A stretch of DNA of 64,000 nucleotides from Chryseobacterium aquaeductus (GCF_905175375.1 NZ_CAJIMS010000001.1:1860001-1924000); one strand, 5' to 3'; shown: positions 36,084 to 45,905, numbered from the stretch's first letter. The notes: generated by a model not told the origin, from the letters alone. Numbers and translations: made by a program.

Positions 36084-37172
36084 ATGAGCCAATCTGACAA
36101 CTTAACACGAAAAGATTTTTTAAAAATTTCAGGTTTAGGAATGATGGGGGTCGTTTTAGGCTCATCGTTTACAAATACATTAGATTTTTCAGACAAACCT
36201 TATTTCAATTTAAAACCAATCGGAAGGTCATTAGAACTGGATGGTTACTTCATTTGGTGCTCGTCTCCGATCTGGGGAGAAGACGGCAAAGTTCATCTCT
36301 TTTATTCGCGTTGGAAAAAAGAAAAAGGAATGGGTGGATGGCTCAACGGTTCTGAAATTTGCCGTGCAGAAGCAAATTCACCTTTTGACGAATTTCAGCA
36401 TAAAGAAATTATTTTGGCTCCGAGGGGAGGAGAGTTTTGGGATGCAACGACTTGTCACAATCCGTTAATCAAAAAAGTAGATGATCAATATTATCTATTC
36501 TTTATGGGAAATTCCAACGGAAAGACCAATACCAAAAGAATCGGACTGGCAACTTCAAAAAGTTTAACCGGAGAATGGACAAGACCTGAAAAACCATTAC
36601 TTCTTCCCGGAGAAAAAGGTGCGTGGGACGATCATTGTACTACTAACCCAGCTTTTGTAAAAGGAAACGACGGCAAATACTGGCTGTTTTATAAATCATG
36701 GAATACGAATGAATACGAAACCCAAAAAGGGGCAATACGAGGCAACCGAAAATACGGATTGGCAAAAGCAGATTCTCCAATGGGACCTTACCAAAAAGTT
36801 TCTGAAAATCCGGTGATTGATTTTTCTTCTTTACCGAACAATGCCCAGTTGGAAGATGCATTTATCTGGATGCAGAATGCGAAATTTCACATGATTGCCC
36901 GCGATATGGGATTTTATAATCATGAATATGGTTTGCATTTAACGACAAAAGACGGCGTAAAATGGACGAAACCTGAAATCGCTTATCTCAATATGCAACA
37001 TTACATCAAAGAACCAACTCCTCCGAAGCATTTAAAAAGATTCGGAAGACTGGAACGTCCGATGATTCTGATGAGCAAAGATGGGAAAAGACCTCAGTTT
37101 TTATTCGGAGCCACGCAGGGAGGTAAATTTGAAACTTCTACGGCTTTTGTTTTTGAGATTTTGAAAGGGTAA
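36084..37172 (+). CDS. Glycosidase-fold protein (five-bladed propeller), Tat-type signal
   Basis: 362 residues. The N-terminus TRKDFLKISGLGMMGVVLGS resembles a Tat or lipoprotein-like sorting signal, with RKDFLK followed by a hydrophobic stretch. The remainder has repeated blade motifs (VHLFYSRW, YYLFFMGNS, YWLFYKSW). It also has acidic residues typical of GH43/GH32-like five-bladed propellers (WDATTCHNP, WDDHCTTNP, QLEDAFIW). It is probably a glycan hydrolase or binding protein of the cell envelope. The substrate is unknown. Confidence 0.8.
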   Translation: MSQSDNLTRKDFLKISGLGMMGVVLGSSFTNTLDFSDKPYFNLKPIGRSLELDGYFIWCSSPIWGEDGKVHLFYSRWKKEKGMGGWLNGSEICRAEANSPFDEFQHKEIILAPRGGEFWDATTCHNPLIKKVDDQYYLFFMGNSNGKTNTKRIGLATSKSLTGEWTRPEKPLLLPGEKGAWDDHCTTNPAFVKGNDGKYWLFYKSWNTNEYETQKGAIRGNRKYGLAKADSPMGPYQKVSENPVIDFSSLPNNAQLEDAFIWMQNAKFHMIARDMGFYNHEYGLHLTTKDGVKWTKPEIAYLNMQHYIKEPTPPKHLKRFGRLERPMILMSKDGKRPQFLFGATQGGKFETSTAFVFEILKG

Positions 37173-37193
37173 CTTAAATTAGATACTTAAAAA

Positions 37194-37226
37194 AACCTTG
37201 TCAAAGTTTAAAACTTTGACAAGGTT
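37194..37226. terminator. Perfect palindrome, probable bidirectional terminator
   Basis: AACCTTGTCAAAGTTT and its complement are separated by one base. A run of T residues follows on the minus strand and a weaker GAATTTT on the plus strand. It follows the glycosidase-fold gene. Confidence 0.75.
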
Positions 37227-37305
37227 GAATTTTCACAAAGGAATTGAAAACCCAATTCAATTTTAAAATCTGATTTCAAAACTCTGCTTCCTCATTTAAT
37301 TTTAA

Positions 37306-37313
37306 TATTTTTG
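37306..37313 (+). promoter_or_regulatory. Bacteroidota-type -7 element
   Basis: TATTTTTG fits TAnnTTTG and lies 23 bp before the arginase-fold gene. No clear -33 match. Confidence 0.45.
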
Positions 37314-37336
37314 GGCTCTAATAAGTATTTGAGAAC

Positions 37337-38407
37337 ATGGATTTTGAAGATTTTATCATTTCACCAAGAAATTTCAAGACAGAAAACTGGCAGATTGGCA
37401 ACAAAATCACCAAAGAAATAAAAGAAGACAGTATTGTCTTGCTTTTCGTTTCAGATTACAGAGGTGCCAATGGCGATGCAGAAGTGCAGGATTTTACGGC
37501 AATCAGAAAAGAATTTTACAAACTTTCAAAGCTCGATTTTGAAATTCCGGTAGTGGATTTGGGAGATCTGGTTTCCGGGAAGTCGGTGCAGGATACGCAT
37601 TACATTTTGCAGGAAGTTTTGTCTGCTTGTCATTCTAAGAGAGCAATTCCGGTGATTATCGGCGGCTCAAATGACTTTGCATTTTCTTTATTTTCGGGAT
37701 TAAATTTTCATCAGCAGAATATTAATTATACCCAAATCAGCAACGTCATTTCGCTTAAAAATGAGGAAGAAATCAATGAGCATACTTTCTTGAGCAAGAT
37801 TTTAGGTTCAAAAAATTTCTCTATCAAAAATTATCATCATCTAGGCTATCAGAAACATTTGAACGAAGCAGATTCTGTTAAATTGATAAAAGAAGTTGAG
37901 TTTGACATCGTCCGTTTGGCTGAAATGATGAATTCTACTGAGAAAACAGAGCCTTACTTCAGAAAAGCTGATTTGGTGACGGTAAATTGTGACGCGATAG
38001 AAAGTTTTAGCGATGCTTTTTCAATGACTCCGCAGGTGAATGGTTTGAACAGAAGAGAAATATGTGCTTACATGAAAGAAATAGGGTTGAGCGAAAATCT
38101 GAAATCTGTAGGAATATTTAATTATAATATTTATTCTGAAAATCAGCTTAATCATCAGCTTTTAGCACAAATGATCTGGTATCTGATCGAAGGAATAAAT
38201 ATTCAGCAGTCTCATCCTAAAGAGAGACAATATGAAATGTTTTATGTTTTGATTGAAGACCGACAATATGCTTTCAAGCGTGATACATTCAGCAATCTTT
38301 GGTATTTTGGGGATGATGAAAATATAGAAAACTGTATTCCCTGTTCAAGAAAAGATTTTGATGAAGCTAAAAAAGGCTGGCTGAGTGCAAGATTTACAAA
38401 AAACTAA
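37337..38407 (+). CDS. Arginase/formimidoylglutamase-fold protein without metal ligands
   Basis: 356 residues with the ureohydrolase fold order. The expected metal motifs are altered. GGDHS reads GGSNDFAF, the DAHxD strand reads ISLKNEEE, and DxD reads VNCDAIESF. Without these Asp and His residues a binuclear Mn site cannot form as usual. The protein may be a structural or regulatory pseudoenzyme. It is followed after 3 bp by a glycosyltransferase gene, hence co-transcribed. The name formimidoylglutamase would be misleading for function. Confidence 0.75.
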   Translation: MDFEDFIISPRNFKTENWQIGNKITKEIKEDSIVLLFVSDYRGANGDAEVQDFTAIRKEFYKLSKLDFEIPVVDLGDLVSGKSVQDTHYILQEVLSACHSKRAIPVIIGGSNDFAFSLFSGLNFHQQNINYTQISNVISLKNEEEINEHTFLSKILGSKNFSIKNYHHLGYQKHLNEADSVKLIKEVEFDIVRLAEMMNSTEKTEPYFRKADLVTVNCDAIESFSDAFSMTPQVNGLNRREICAYMKEIGLSENLKSVGIFNYNIYSENQLNHQLLAQMIWYLIEGINIQQSHPKERQYEMFYVLIEDRQYAFKRDTFSNLWYFGDDENIENCIPCSRKDFDEAKKGWLSARFTKN

Positions 38408-38410
38408 GCT

Positions 38411-39412
38411 ATGATGAGCGTTCCCTCAAAAATTTCTATCATCGTTCCGGTTTATAATGTAGAAAATTATTTGGCTAAATGTCTCGATTCTTTGGTAAAC
38501 CAAACCTATCAGAATATTGAAATTTTGGTAGTGAATGATGGAAGTAAAGATGGTTCTGAAAGAATAATTCAAGATTATGCCCGAATATTTCCAGAAAAAA
38601 TCAAAGCCTTTAACAAAGAAAATGGTGGCTTGAGTGATGCCAGAAACTTTGGAATTGATCACGCAACCGGAGATTATTTGGGATTTGTAGACAGTGACGA
38701 TTTTGTAACGGAAACAATGTTTGAGGAAATGATTGATCTCGCAGAGAAGCATCACGCCGAAATTGTAATTTGCAATATTCAGAAAGTAAACGAACATGGA
38801 AATTTAACTCAAAAACTGACTCAAATTCCCAATATGCCCGAGAAAATTGATTTAGAAGAGAATTTTTCTGTCTTTTCGGATTTGAGTTATTTTGCTTGTA
38901 ATAAACTTTTTAAAAAAGAACTTTTTAAGAAAAAAAGATTTAAAAAAGGTGTTCATTTTGAAGATATTCAGTTGATTCCCCAGTTGTTGTTAGAGTGCAA
39001 AACACTGGCGCAGACACAGAATTTTCATTATCAATATCTTGAACGCACAGATTCTATCTCAAAAAGCCATACAGAAAAAGGTCTCGATATACTGAAAGCA
39101 GTGGAGGATGTTGAAATTTATTTTAAAAGTTCGTCATATTCTGAAAAGTTGAAGGAGCTAAAAAACTTTCAGATTTTGGAAGGTGTTTACACTTTTTTAG
39201 CCTATTTAGCTTTTGTAAAAGATGATGATATTTTTTACAAAATGTCTCGCAATTTGGATGTTTTTATGAAAGAACGAAATATAAATTTCAAAGATATATT
39301 GATTTACAGTCGTTTTGGTAAGAATTATATTTTATCTTTGCCCCTGAAAAAAAAGATTTTTTATTTGCTGTACTTTGCCCGACAGAAAAAACTGATAAGA
39401 AAGCTTATGTAA
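38411..39412 (+). CDS. Family 2 glycosyltransferase
   Basis: 333 residues (a second ATG follows one codon later). The GT-A signature is clear: ISIIVPVYNVENYLAKCLDS, then VVNDGSKDGS, then the metal-binding GFVDSDD. The C-terminal part is less conserved and basic, ending KKLIRKLM, which may touch the membrane. It adds a sugar from a nucleotide donor to a lipid-linked glycan or similar acceptor. It heads the polysaccharide export set that follows; donor and acceptor are unknown. Confidence 0.9.
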   Translation: MMSVPSKISIIVPVYNVENYLAKCLDSLVNQTYQNIEILVVNDGSKDGSERIIQDYARIFPEKIKAFNKENGGLSDARNFGIDHATGDYLGFVDSDDFVTETMFEEMIDLAEKHHAEIVICNIQKVNEHGNLTQKLTQIPNMPEKIDLEENFSVFSDLSYFACNKLFKKELFKKKRFKKGVHFEDIQLIPQLLLECKTLAQTQNFHYQYLERTDSISKSHTEKGLDILKAVEDVEIYFKSSSYSEKLKELKNFQILEGVYTFLAYLAFVKDDDIFYKMSRNLDVFMKERNINFKDILIYSRFGKNYILSLPLKKKIFYLLYFARQKKLIRKLM

Positions 39413-39515
39413 ACACAAATGAATTGATAGTTTGTCTGATAAATAGCAACCGACAAACAATTAGATAAGGCTTTATGATCACCTAAGTTCATAAAGTACT
39501 TAAAAAGGAAAAAAA

Positions 39516-40649
39516 ATGAAGAATTTTGAATTGTTCTTGTATAATTATGGAATTTCTATTTTTTATGTGAAAATAGGTCTCGGCTTTCTATCTTCCTTCC
39601 TAATCACATTTTTCTCTATCCCCACAATTATTAAAATCTCCAGAAGAAAAAATCTGATGGATGAGCCAAGTGTGAGAAGTTCACATTTACGAAAAATCCC
39701 CAATCTGGGCGGTATCGCAATTTTTTACTCAATTGGTATTTGTACATCAGTTTTTGCATACGAAATTTTTGATCTGTATAAATTTCTTTTTGCCTCATTG
39801 ATTGTATTACTCTACGTGGGTGTGATGGACGATATTGTGGTCATGAGAGCATACAAAAAACTAGTAGCTCAGATTGCCGTTTCTGCGTTTATTGTCATAG
39901 GTTCTGATATCAGAATCAGAAGTTTGTTTGGCATTTGTGGAATTTTTGAGATAAACTATTATCTGAGCGTTATATTTACAATTATTACTTTTATTATTTT
40001 AATTAATGCATTTAATCTGATAGACGGAATAGATGGTTTGGCAGGCGGCTATTCTGTGATTTGTTCTGCGCTATTTGGAATCAGCTACTATCGTTTAGGA
40101 GAGTATAATTATCCTTTGGTGGTATTGTCTGTAGTGATCATAGGTTCTGTGCTGGCATTTTTATATTATAATTTATCGAATTACAGAGCTACAAAAATAT
40201 TTATGGGAGATACAGGCTCTATGTTATTGGGGTTTTTGTTGGCATTCACTTGTATATGTTTTATTGATATTTTTATAGACAGAAAACTTCCAAATGTACC
40301 TCGTTATCATTTAAAGTCGGCTCCTGTAATTGCAGTGGCTATATTGATTTTGCCGATTGTAGATACTTTAAATGTAATTTTAGTAAGGCTTTGGAATAAA
40401 AAATCTCCTTTCGAGGCAGATAAAAATCATATCCATCACAAACTTTTAAAGCTTGAATTAACGCATAGAAGATCAAGTTTTTATATCATAGTATATTATC
40501 TTTTGATTGTTTTGGTAGCGTATGCTTTCAGACATTCTAACGTTAATTTATTATTAGTCATCATTTTGGGATTGGGATTCATTGGAGCGTACTTACCTGA
40601 TATTATTTACAGGATGAGAAATCGGAACACAATAAAAACTAATAATTAA
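39516..40649 (+). CDS. Undecaprenyl-phosphate sugar-1-phosphate transferase (WecA/MraY family)
   Basis: 377 residues, about ten helices. The family motifs are DEPSVRSSHLRKIPNLGG, the catalytic loop AFNLIDGIDGLAGGYS, and FMGDTGSMLLG with the Mg-binding Asp. A histidine-rich loop (DKNHIHHKLL) follows. WecA-type members start glycan synthesis by placing a HexNAc phosphate on undecaprenyl phosphate. The next genes encode Wza- and Wzc-like export proteins, so it is probably the initiating enzyme of an exopolysaccharide. The sugar is not readable. Confidence 0.92.
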   Translation: MKNFELFLYNYGISIFYVKIGLGFLSSFLITFFSIPTIIKISRRKNLMDEPSVRSSHLRKIPNLGGIAIFYSIGICTSVFAYEIFDLYKFLFASLIVLLYVGVMDDIVVMRAYKKLVAQIAVSAFIVIGSDIRIRSLFGICGIFEINYYLSVIFTIITFIILINAFNLIDGIDGLAGGYSVICSALFGISYYRLGEYNYPLVVLSVVIIGSVLAFLYYNLSNYRATKIFMGDTGSMLLGFLLAFTCICFIDIFIDRKLPNVPRYHLKSAPVIAVAILILPIVDTLNVILVRLWNKKSPFEADKNHIHHKLLKLELTHRRSSFYIIVYYLLIVLVAYAFRHSNVNLLLVIILGLGFIGAYLPDIIYRMRNRNTIKTNN

Positions 40650-40654
40650 ATTTC

Positions 40655-40662
40655 TATTTTTG
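40655..40662 (+). promoter_or_regulatory. Bacteroidota-type -7 element upstream of the export genes
   Basis: TATTTTTG fits TAnnTTTG, 19 bp before the Wza-like ATG. It suggests an internal promoter for the export pair. Confidence 0.5.
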
Positions 40663-40681
40663 CAAACTACATTCAATTACG

Positions 40682-41515
40682 ATGAAAATCTATAAGTATT
40701 TACTCTTTTTAATTTTACCATTTTTGGTAACTTCTTGCATTACTTCAAAGGATGTGAAGTATATGCAGCCCAGTGAAAGCCTTGTGATCAACGAAGAAGG
40801 GCTTATTCCATATAATATTCCGGTGTATAGAGTCACGAAAAATGACATTTTGAAACTTGACATCGTGACAACACCAAAAGGTGATGCCGCACAATTTTAT
40901 TCTACACTCAATACTCCAAACGCAGGAGGAACTATTTCTGTCGTAGGAGCAGGTGGAATTGGTGGTAATGCGATGGTTTATTTTACAGGATTAAAAGTAG
41001 ATTCTAAAGGGGATATTAATATTTTCGGCATAGGATTTATAAAAGCAGAAGGAAGAACAATAGAAGAGATAAGCGTAGATATACAACAGAAAGTAAACGA
41101 AAATTTTCAGGAAGGCAAATCTGAAGTACGTCTGAATACTGCGGGAATTACCTACTACATTCTCGGAGATATAGAAACCACAGGGATGACAGGAGAAAAA
41201 ACAGCTCTCAAAAACACTCTTACACTGACGGAAGCAATCTCTATCAATGGAGGTTTGAATAGAACGATAGATCGTAAAAATGTTGTAATTTACAGGAAGT
41301 TACCGGAAGGTATTAAAAAAGCCACATTGGATCTTACGCGTGAAGATATTATGAATTCTCCTTATTATTATGTGCAAAACGGTGACGAAATTTTTCTTAC
41401 TACACAAAAACGTAGCCTGAATGGTTTTGGAAAAGATCCTGTACAAACTATTGTTAGTGGAGTTTCTGTAATCACAACAGCATTGTCAATTTATCTACTT
41501 CTTAAAAACCTTTAA
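40682..41515 (+). CDS. Polysaccharide export lipoprotein (Wza-like)
   Basis: 277 residues. A lipoprotein signal with lipobox FLVTSC puts the mature Cys near residue 19. A poly-export domain (YRVTKNDILKLDIV) and an SLBB-like ligand region (GDIETTGMTG) follow. A hydrophobic C-terminal helix (TIVSGVSVITTALSIYLLL) would span the outer membrane. It forms the outer-membrane channel for exopolysaccharide. The Wzc-like kinase gene begins 2 bp downstream. Confidence 0.92.
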   Translation: MKIYKYLLFLILPFLVTSCITSKDVKYMQPSESLVINEEGLIPYNIPVYRVTKNDILKLDIVTTPKGDAAQFYSTLNTPNAGGTISVVGAGGIGGNAMVYFTGLKVDSKGDINIFGIGFIKAEGRTIEEISVDIQQKVNENFQEGKSEVRLNTAGITYYILGDIETTGMTGEKTALKNTLTLTEAISINGGLNRTIDRKNVVIYRKLPEGIKKATLDLTREDIMNSPYYYVQNGDEIFLTTQKRSLNGFGKDPVQTIVSGVSVITTALSIYLLLKNL

Positions 41516-41517
41516 TT

Positions 41518-44016
41518 ATGATCCCAGAAAAAGTAGCTTCAGTAGATAGAAATGCAGTGCAGAAAGAAAAGTACGGATCTTTCGCTTTATTTGATGTGGA
41601 ACATTTTTTAAGAAAACTTTTAAAAAATTGGTACTGGTTTATCTTTATGCTGATCTTAGGATATGGTATATCTTGGTTTTACGGTAAATATTATGCGCAG
41701 AGCGTATATTCATCTAGCCTTTCGCTAAGTATTTCAAATAGTAATGCAAGCTATTTTACACCTACTCAGTCGATCAACTTTATCTGGGGACAAGGTGGTA
41801 ATCAGGACGGTGTGTATCTGAAAAAAATGCTTTTGTCCAGATCTCACAATGAATATTTGGTAAAAGAACTTAATTATTTTGTGAATTACCAAACAAAAGG
41901 TCTTATAAAATCTACTTATCTTGACAAAGATGATTCTCCCGTTTTCTTGGAAGTAGATAAAAAACATCTGCAACAAGTAAATTATCCTATCACAATTATT
42001 CCTAAAGGTGGAAACAAATATGAAATAGTATTACCCGAAGAAGGAGAATCTACTAATCTCTATTCTTACGATGTTGAAGGTTTCCAGAGTATTAACAGTT
42101 TCGCAAGACCTGCAAATAAAGTAATTGCAGTAAATGAATGGTATACTTCTCCTAATTTAAGATTCAGGCTGATACCCAATCCTGTCACTACCAAAATTAA
42201 TTTGGAGAATATCATTGTAAACCTTACAACAGTAAATGATGCTGTAAATGGAATTATAAGCACAGTTGGGGTAGATTTTGATAAAGAAATCAACACCATT
42301 ATGATTATTTCTAAAACAGGATATAATCTTAATAGTACTGTAAATTTTCTTAATAAATCTGTAGAAGTGTTGCAGAAAAAAAGGTTTAATGATAAAATAA
42401 AAGTTGATCTAAATACGGAATTATATCTGAAAGAAAGTCTTGAGACTATACGAAAAAAATTAGATTCGAGCGGTGCTGTTCTTAATTATCTGAAGACTTC
42501 AGAAAAGCTTTACGACATAACTGACAGGGACGAGAAATCTCTTCAAAAAATAAAAGAATTGGATGCTAAAAAAGCTGATATTCTAAGTAAAATGTCTTCT
42601 CTCAGTAATATTAGAAGTTCTGTCGAGACTCAAGGTTTTGATAAAATGATCAGTCCGTCTGCGGCTGGTTTTGATGATGGAATGTTTACCGCTTCTGTTT
42701 CGGAGCTGAAAGCTTTGTATCTGAAAAAAAGAGAGCTTTCCACTATTTACACTCCCAATTCTGAACCGATAAAAGAAGTGAACCGATTGATTGCTGAGGC
42801 AAAGCAAAATTCTTCAGGTTCTTTGAGAAATGTCTATAATGTTTACACTGAGCAGCTTTCTAAAATCGATCAGCAGGTAGCGGAAGCAAATTCAGATTTG
42901 CTTACTTATCCCGAAAAGCAACGAAAATATCTGGACGCAGAGAGAGGTTACAATATGATTGAGGCAACTTACAACAGTTTGCTTACCAGACAAAACGACA
43001 GCAAGATGAGATTGGCAACCAACCAATCTGATATGAGCGTAATCGACCCCGCAAAGAATTTGGGACAAGGCCCAATAGGTCCTAATGTAAAGGGTACAAA
43101 AATGGGTATTATAGGAGGATTATTAGCGCTGCCATTTGCAATCATCTTAATAGGCGGTCTTTTAGATAGTAAAATAAGAAATATCAAAGAACTTGTAAGT
43201 GCTACTAAAATTCCAATGCTAGGAGTAATTGGAAATAATAGTAACGATAATATGCTTACTGTATTAGAACATCCAAAGTCTTCAGTATCAGAAGCATTCA
43301 GAGGTATCAGAGCCAACATGAGATTTTTGGCGAGTGAAGATGGTAATAGTAAAGTGATCTTGGTAACTTCTTCCGTTGGAGGTGAAGGTAAAACTTATGT
43401 TTCTATCAATTTAGCATCAGTTTTAGGACTTAGTGATAAAAAGACGATCCTTTTAGGGATGGATCTTAGAAAACCAAAAATATTTGGTGATTTTAATATT
43501 GATAATAAAAACGGAATTTCAAATTATCTTACAGGTGAGGTAAATGTTGATCAAATCATCAATAAAACGAAAATTCCCAATCTGGATGTTGCAACTTCAG
43601 GTCCTATTCCTCCCAATCCATCTGAACTTTTGATGAGCGACCGAAACGTGAAATTGATAGAAGAACTGAAAACAAGATATGATTTTATTATCATAGATTC
43701 TCCACCTGTAGGCTTGGTAGCAGATTCTTACGAACTGATGAAACATTCTGATGCCAATTTGTATGTTGTACGTCATGAATATACCGAAAAGTATATGCTT
43801 AAAATGATAACGGAAAAATATCACAATGATGAGATCAAACACTTAGGATTTGTGTATAATGACTACGTTGTAAAACAAGGTTATGGCTATGGTTACGGAT
43901 ATGGTTATGGATATGGTTACGGCTATGGATATTTTGATGAAGATAAAAATTATAAAGAGCCCGTGATCATAAAAATAAGAAACTTTGTAAAAGCTTATTT
44001 AGATAGAAAAAAATAG
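41518..44016 (+). CDS. Wzc-like chain-length regulator and bacterial tyrosine kinase
   Basis: 832 residues. A Wzz domain lies between two transmembrane segments (near 40-60 and 530-550), with a long periplasmic coiled coil. The cytoplasmic BY-kinase has Walker A SSVGGEGKTYVS, Walker A' LLGMDLRKPK and Walker B FIIIDSPPVG. Near the C-terminus nine consecutive Gly-Tyr pairs (codons 43879-43932) form the tyrosine cluster that such kinases autophosphorylate. It controls polymerisation and export with the Wza-like protein encoded just upstream. Confidence 0.94.
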   Translation: MIPEKVASVDRNAVQKEKYGSFALFDVEHFLRKLLKNWYWFIFMLILGYGISWFYGKYYAQSVYSSSLSLSISNSNASYFTPTQSINFIWGQGGNQDGVYLKKMLLSRSHNEYLVKELNYFVNYQTKGLIKSTYLDKDDSPVFLEVDKKHLQQVNYPITIIPKGGNKYEIVLPEEGESTNLYSYDVEGFQSINSFARPANKVIAVNEWYTSPNLRFRLIPNPVTTKINLENIIVNLTTVNDAVNGIISTVGVDFDKEINTIMIISKTGYNLNSTVNFLNKSVEVLQKKRFNDKIKVDLNTELYLKESLETIRKKLDSSGAVLNYLKTSEKLYDITDRDEKSLQKIKELDAKKADILSKMSSLSNIRSSVETQGFDKMISPSAAGFDDGMFTASVSELKALYLKKRELSTIYTPNSEPIKEVNRLIAEAKQNSSGSLRNVYNVYTEQLSKIDQQVAEANSDLLTYPEKQRKYLDAERGYNMIEATYNSLLTRQNDSKMRLATNQSDMSVIDPAKNLGQGPIGPNVKGTKMGIIGGLLALPFAIILIGGLLDSKIRNIKELVSATKIPMLGVIGNNSNDNMLTVLEHPKSSVSEAFRGIRANMRFLASEDGNSKVILVTSSVGGEGKTYVSINLASVLGLSDKKTILLGMDLRKPKIFGDFNIDNKNGISNYLTGEVNVDQIINKTKIPNLDVATSGPIPPNPSELLMSDRNVKLIEELKTRYDFIIIDSPPVGLVADSYELMKHSDANLYVVRHEYTEKYMLKMITEKYHNDEIKHLGFVYNDYVVKQGYGYGYGYGYGYGYGYGYFDEDKNYKEPVIIKIRNFVKAYLDRKK

Positions 44017-44178
44017 AGAATCCAAGCCCTCATAATATGGGGGGTTATTGGTTTTGGAGAAACTGAATCTGATAAAAAAAGAATAATTTTGCCAGTTTGT
44101 CGTTTACTTTATAACAAATTATGTTTTTTTGTTTATTTTTAACGAAACATTAAGGTTATCATTAATATAAAAATGTTT

Positions 44179-44186
44179 TATATTTG
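44179..44186 (+). promoter_or_regulatory. Bacteroidota-type -7 element for the envelope cluster
   Basis: TATATTTG matches TAnnTTTG, 42 bp before the ATG of the DUF6089-like gene. The -33 region is not a clear match. Confidence 0.55.
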
Positions 44187-44228
44187 CAAAAATTAATTTT
44201 TAAAATAACCATAAATCCATATTCTTCT

Positions 44229-45122
44229 ATGAATAAAAAATTATTGTTTAGCTTCCTTACCCTTATAGGTACAATGGTAAGTGTAAATGCACAAAGAAAT
44301 GAATTGGGAATTCGTCTTGGGATGAGTAATTTAGTAGGTGATATAGGGAAAACCAATTATATTCTGCAGCAGCCATTGGATTTGGACAGAGCGTCAGAAT
44401 GGGGAGTTCCTTTTTATGGTGGTTTGTTATATAGATTCAATTTTAACCCTCATCAGACTGTAAGATTAGATTTAGGATATAATCAGGTACAGTTTAGTGA
44501 TAAAGCGGCTAAAGAAGAATATAGAAGAAACAGGAATTCATTTGGTAAGAATAATGTTTACGAAGCAAGTGTAGTGTTTGAGTATAATTTATTTCCGGTG
44601 AATAATGAGCAGCTAAGTATGGTAAGTCCATATATTTTTGCGGGTTTCGGAGGTTTGATGTTTGATGCTCCCAAAGCAACTTTAAGTCATGACTTCAGAA
44701 GAAATGCAGACGGTGTGGCACAAGCTCCAATTGACGAATTAGACTTTACAACTACCACAGAATATACAATGGGTAGAAAAGTTGTTGGCCACATTCCTTT
44801 CGGAGTTGGTTTGAAATATAAATTCAATCATGGTTGGGCGATCTTTGCAGAAGCTACTTTTAGATATGCCCTTACAGATCAGTTAGATCACAGTAAAATA
44901 CTAGGTGAAGATCTTATTTCAAACTATAATGCAGATATTTTAAACCCTTCTACTGGAGGTTCTCTTTTACAGACAGGTGATTACTTTATTGTATCTAAAG
45001 AAAGAGAGGCTGAATTTTTAGGTAGGAGAGCAGTGGGAGACACAGAATCAAGAGATTGGATGAATACCTTTAGTTTAGGATTGACCTATTCTTTTGGAAG
45101 ACCACCATGTTATTGTGATTAA
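44229..45122 (+). CDS. Outer-membrane beta-barrel protein, DUF6089-like
   Basis: 297 residues from ATG 44229, where a signal peptide begins (MNKKLLFSFLTLIGTMVSVNAQ); the longer frame is not needed. Alternating aromatic/polar strands and a final Tyr/Phe-rich strand (FSLGLTYSFGRPP) suggest a small barrel. In Flavobacteriia a protein of this type commonly precedes uppS and bamA, as here (6 bp spacing). A role in envelope biogenesis is likely but unproven. Confidence 0.8.
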   Translation: MNKKLLFSFLTLIGTMVSVNAQRNELGIRLGMSNLVGDIGKTNYILQQPLDLDRASEWGVPFYGGLLYRFNFNPHQTVRLDLGYNQVQFSDKAAKEEYRRNRNSFGKNNVYEASVVFEYNLFPVNNEQLSMVSPYIFAGFGGLMFDAPKATLSHDFRRNADGVAQAPIDELDFTTTTEYTMGRKVVGHIPFGVGLKYKFNHGWAIFAEATFRYALTDQLDHSKILGEDLISNYNADILNPSTGGSLLQTGDYFIVSKEREAEFLGRRAVGDTESRDWMNTFSLGLTYSFGRPPCYCD

Positions 45123-45128
45123 TTAATT

Positions 45129-45878
45129 ATGTCGTTGATTAAAGAAAAAATAGATACCGAGAATCTACCGCAGCATGTAGCTATCATTATGGATGGTAAT
45201 GGAAGATGGGCAAAATCTCGTGGTGAAGAAAGAACATTTGGTCACAAAAATGCAATTAATGCAGTAAGAAATGCAATTAATGCGTGTAATGAGATCAATA
45301 TCCCTTATCTTACCCTCTACACATTTTCCTCAGAAAATTGGAAACGTCCCACTTATGAAGTAAATACATTGATGAGCTTGCTCACCGAGACCTTACTTTT
45401 GGAAGCAGAAGAAATCTTCAGCAAAGGATTGAGAATGCATGTGATTGGAAATTTAGAGAAATTACCTCCTATGGTAAGAGAGCAACTTTTAAAAGTTGTA
45501 GATCTCACAAAAGAAAACACAAAAGGAAATTTAGTTTTGGCAATCAGCTATGGTTCGCAAAACGAAATCCTGAATGCCGTAAAAAATATCAGCTCAGACG
45601 TAAAAGAAGGAAAAGTTGATATAGAAAATATTGATGAAAAGTTATTTGAAAATTATCTTTATACAAAAGATTTTCCACCTGTAGATTTGTTGATAAGAAC
45701 CAGTGGCGAAATTAGAGTAAGCAATTTTCTGCTCTGGCAGATTGCGTATGCAGAATTGCAGTTTCTCAATGTTTTGTGGCCGGATTTCTCAAAAGATATT
45801 TTTTTCCAATGTATTGTAGATTATCAAAACAAGGAAAGAAGATATGGCCTTACAGGCGAGCAGATACAAATCCAGTAA
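45129..45878 (+). CDS. uppS: Isoprenyl transferase (undecaprenyl diphosphate synthase)
   Basis: 249 residues. The diagnostic motifs of cis-prenyltransferases are present: IIMDGNGRWAKSRG with the catalytic Asp, FSSENWKRP, and LLIRTSGEIRVSNFLLWQ. It condenses farnesyl diphosphate with isopentenyl diphosphates to make the carrier lipid for peptidoglycan and surface glycans, in the cytoplasm at the membrane. It is co-transcribed with bamA 27 bp downstream. Confidence 0.96.
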   Translation: MSLIKEKIDTENLPQHVAIIMDGNGRWAKSRGEERTFGHKNAINAVRNAINACNEINIPYLTLYTFSSENWKRPTYEVNTLMSLLTETLLLEAEEIFSKGLRMHVIGNLEKLPPMVREQLLKVVDLTKENTKGNLVLAISYGSQNEILNAVKNISSDVKEGKVDIENIDEKLFENYLYTKDFPPVDLLIRTSGEIRVSNFLLWQIAYAELQFLNVLWPDFSKDIFFQCIVDYQNKERRYGLTGEQIQIQ

Positions 45879-45905
45879 ATTTAAGAAAAGAAAGATTACG
45901 ATAAA

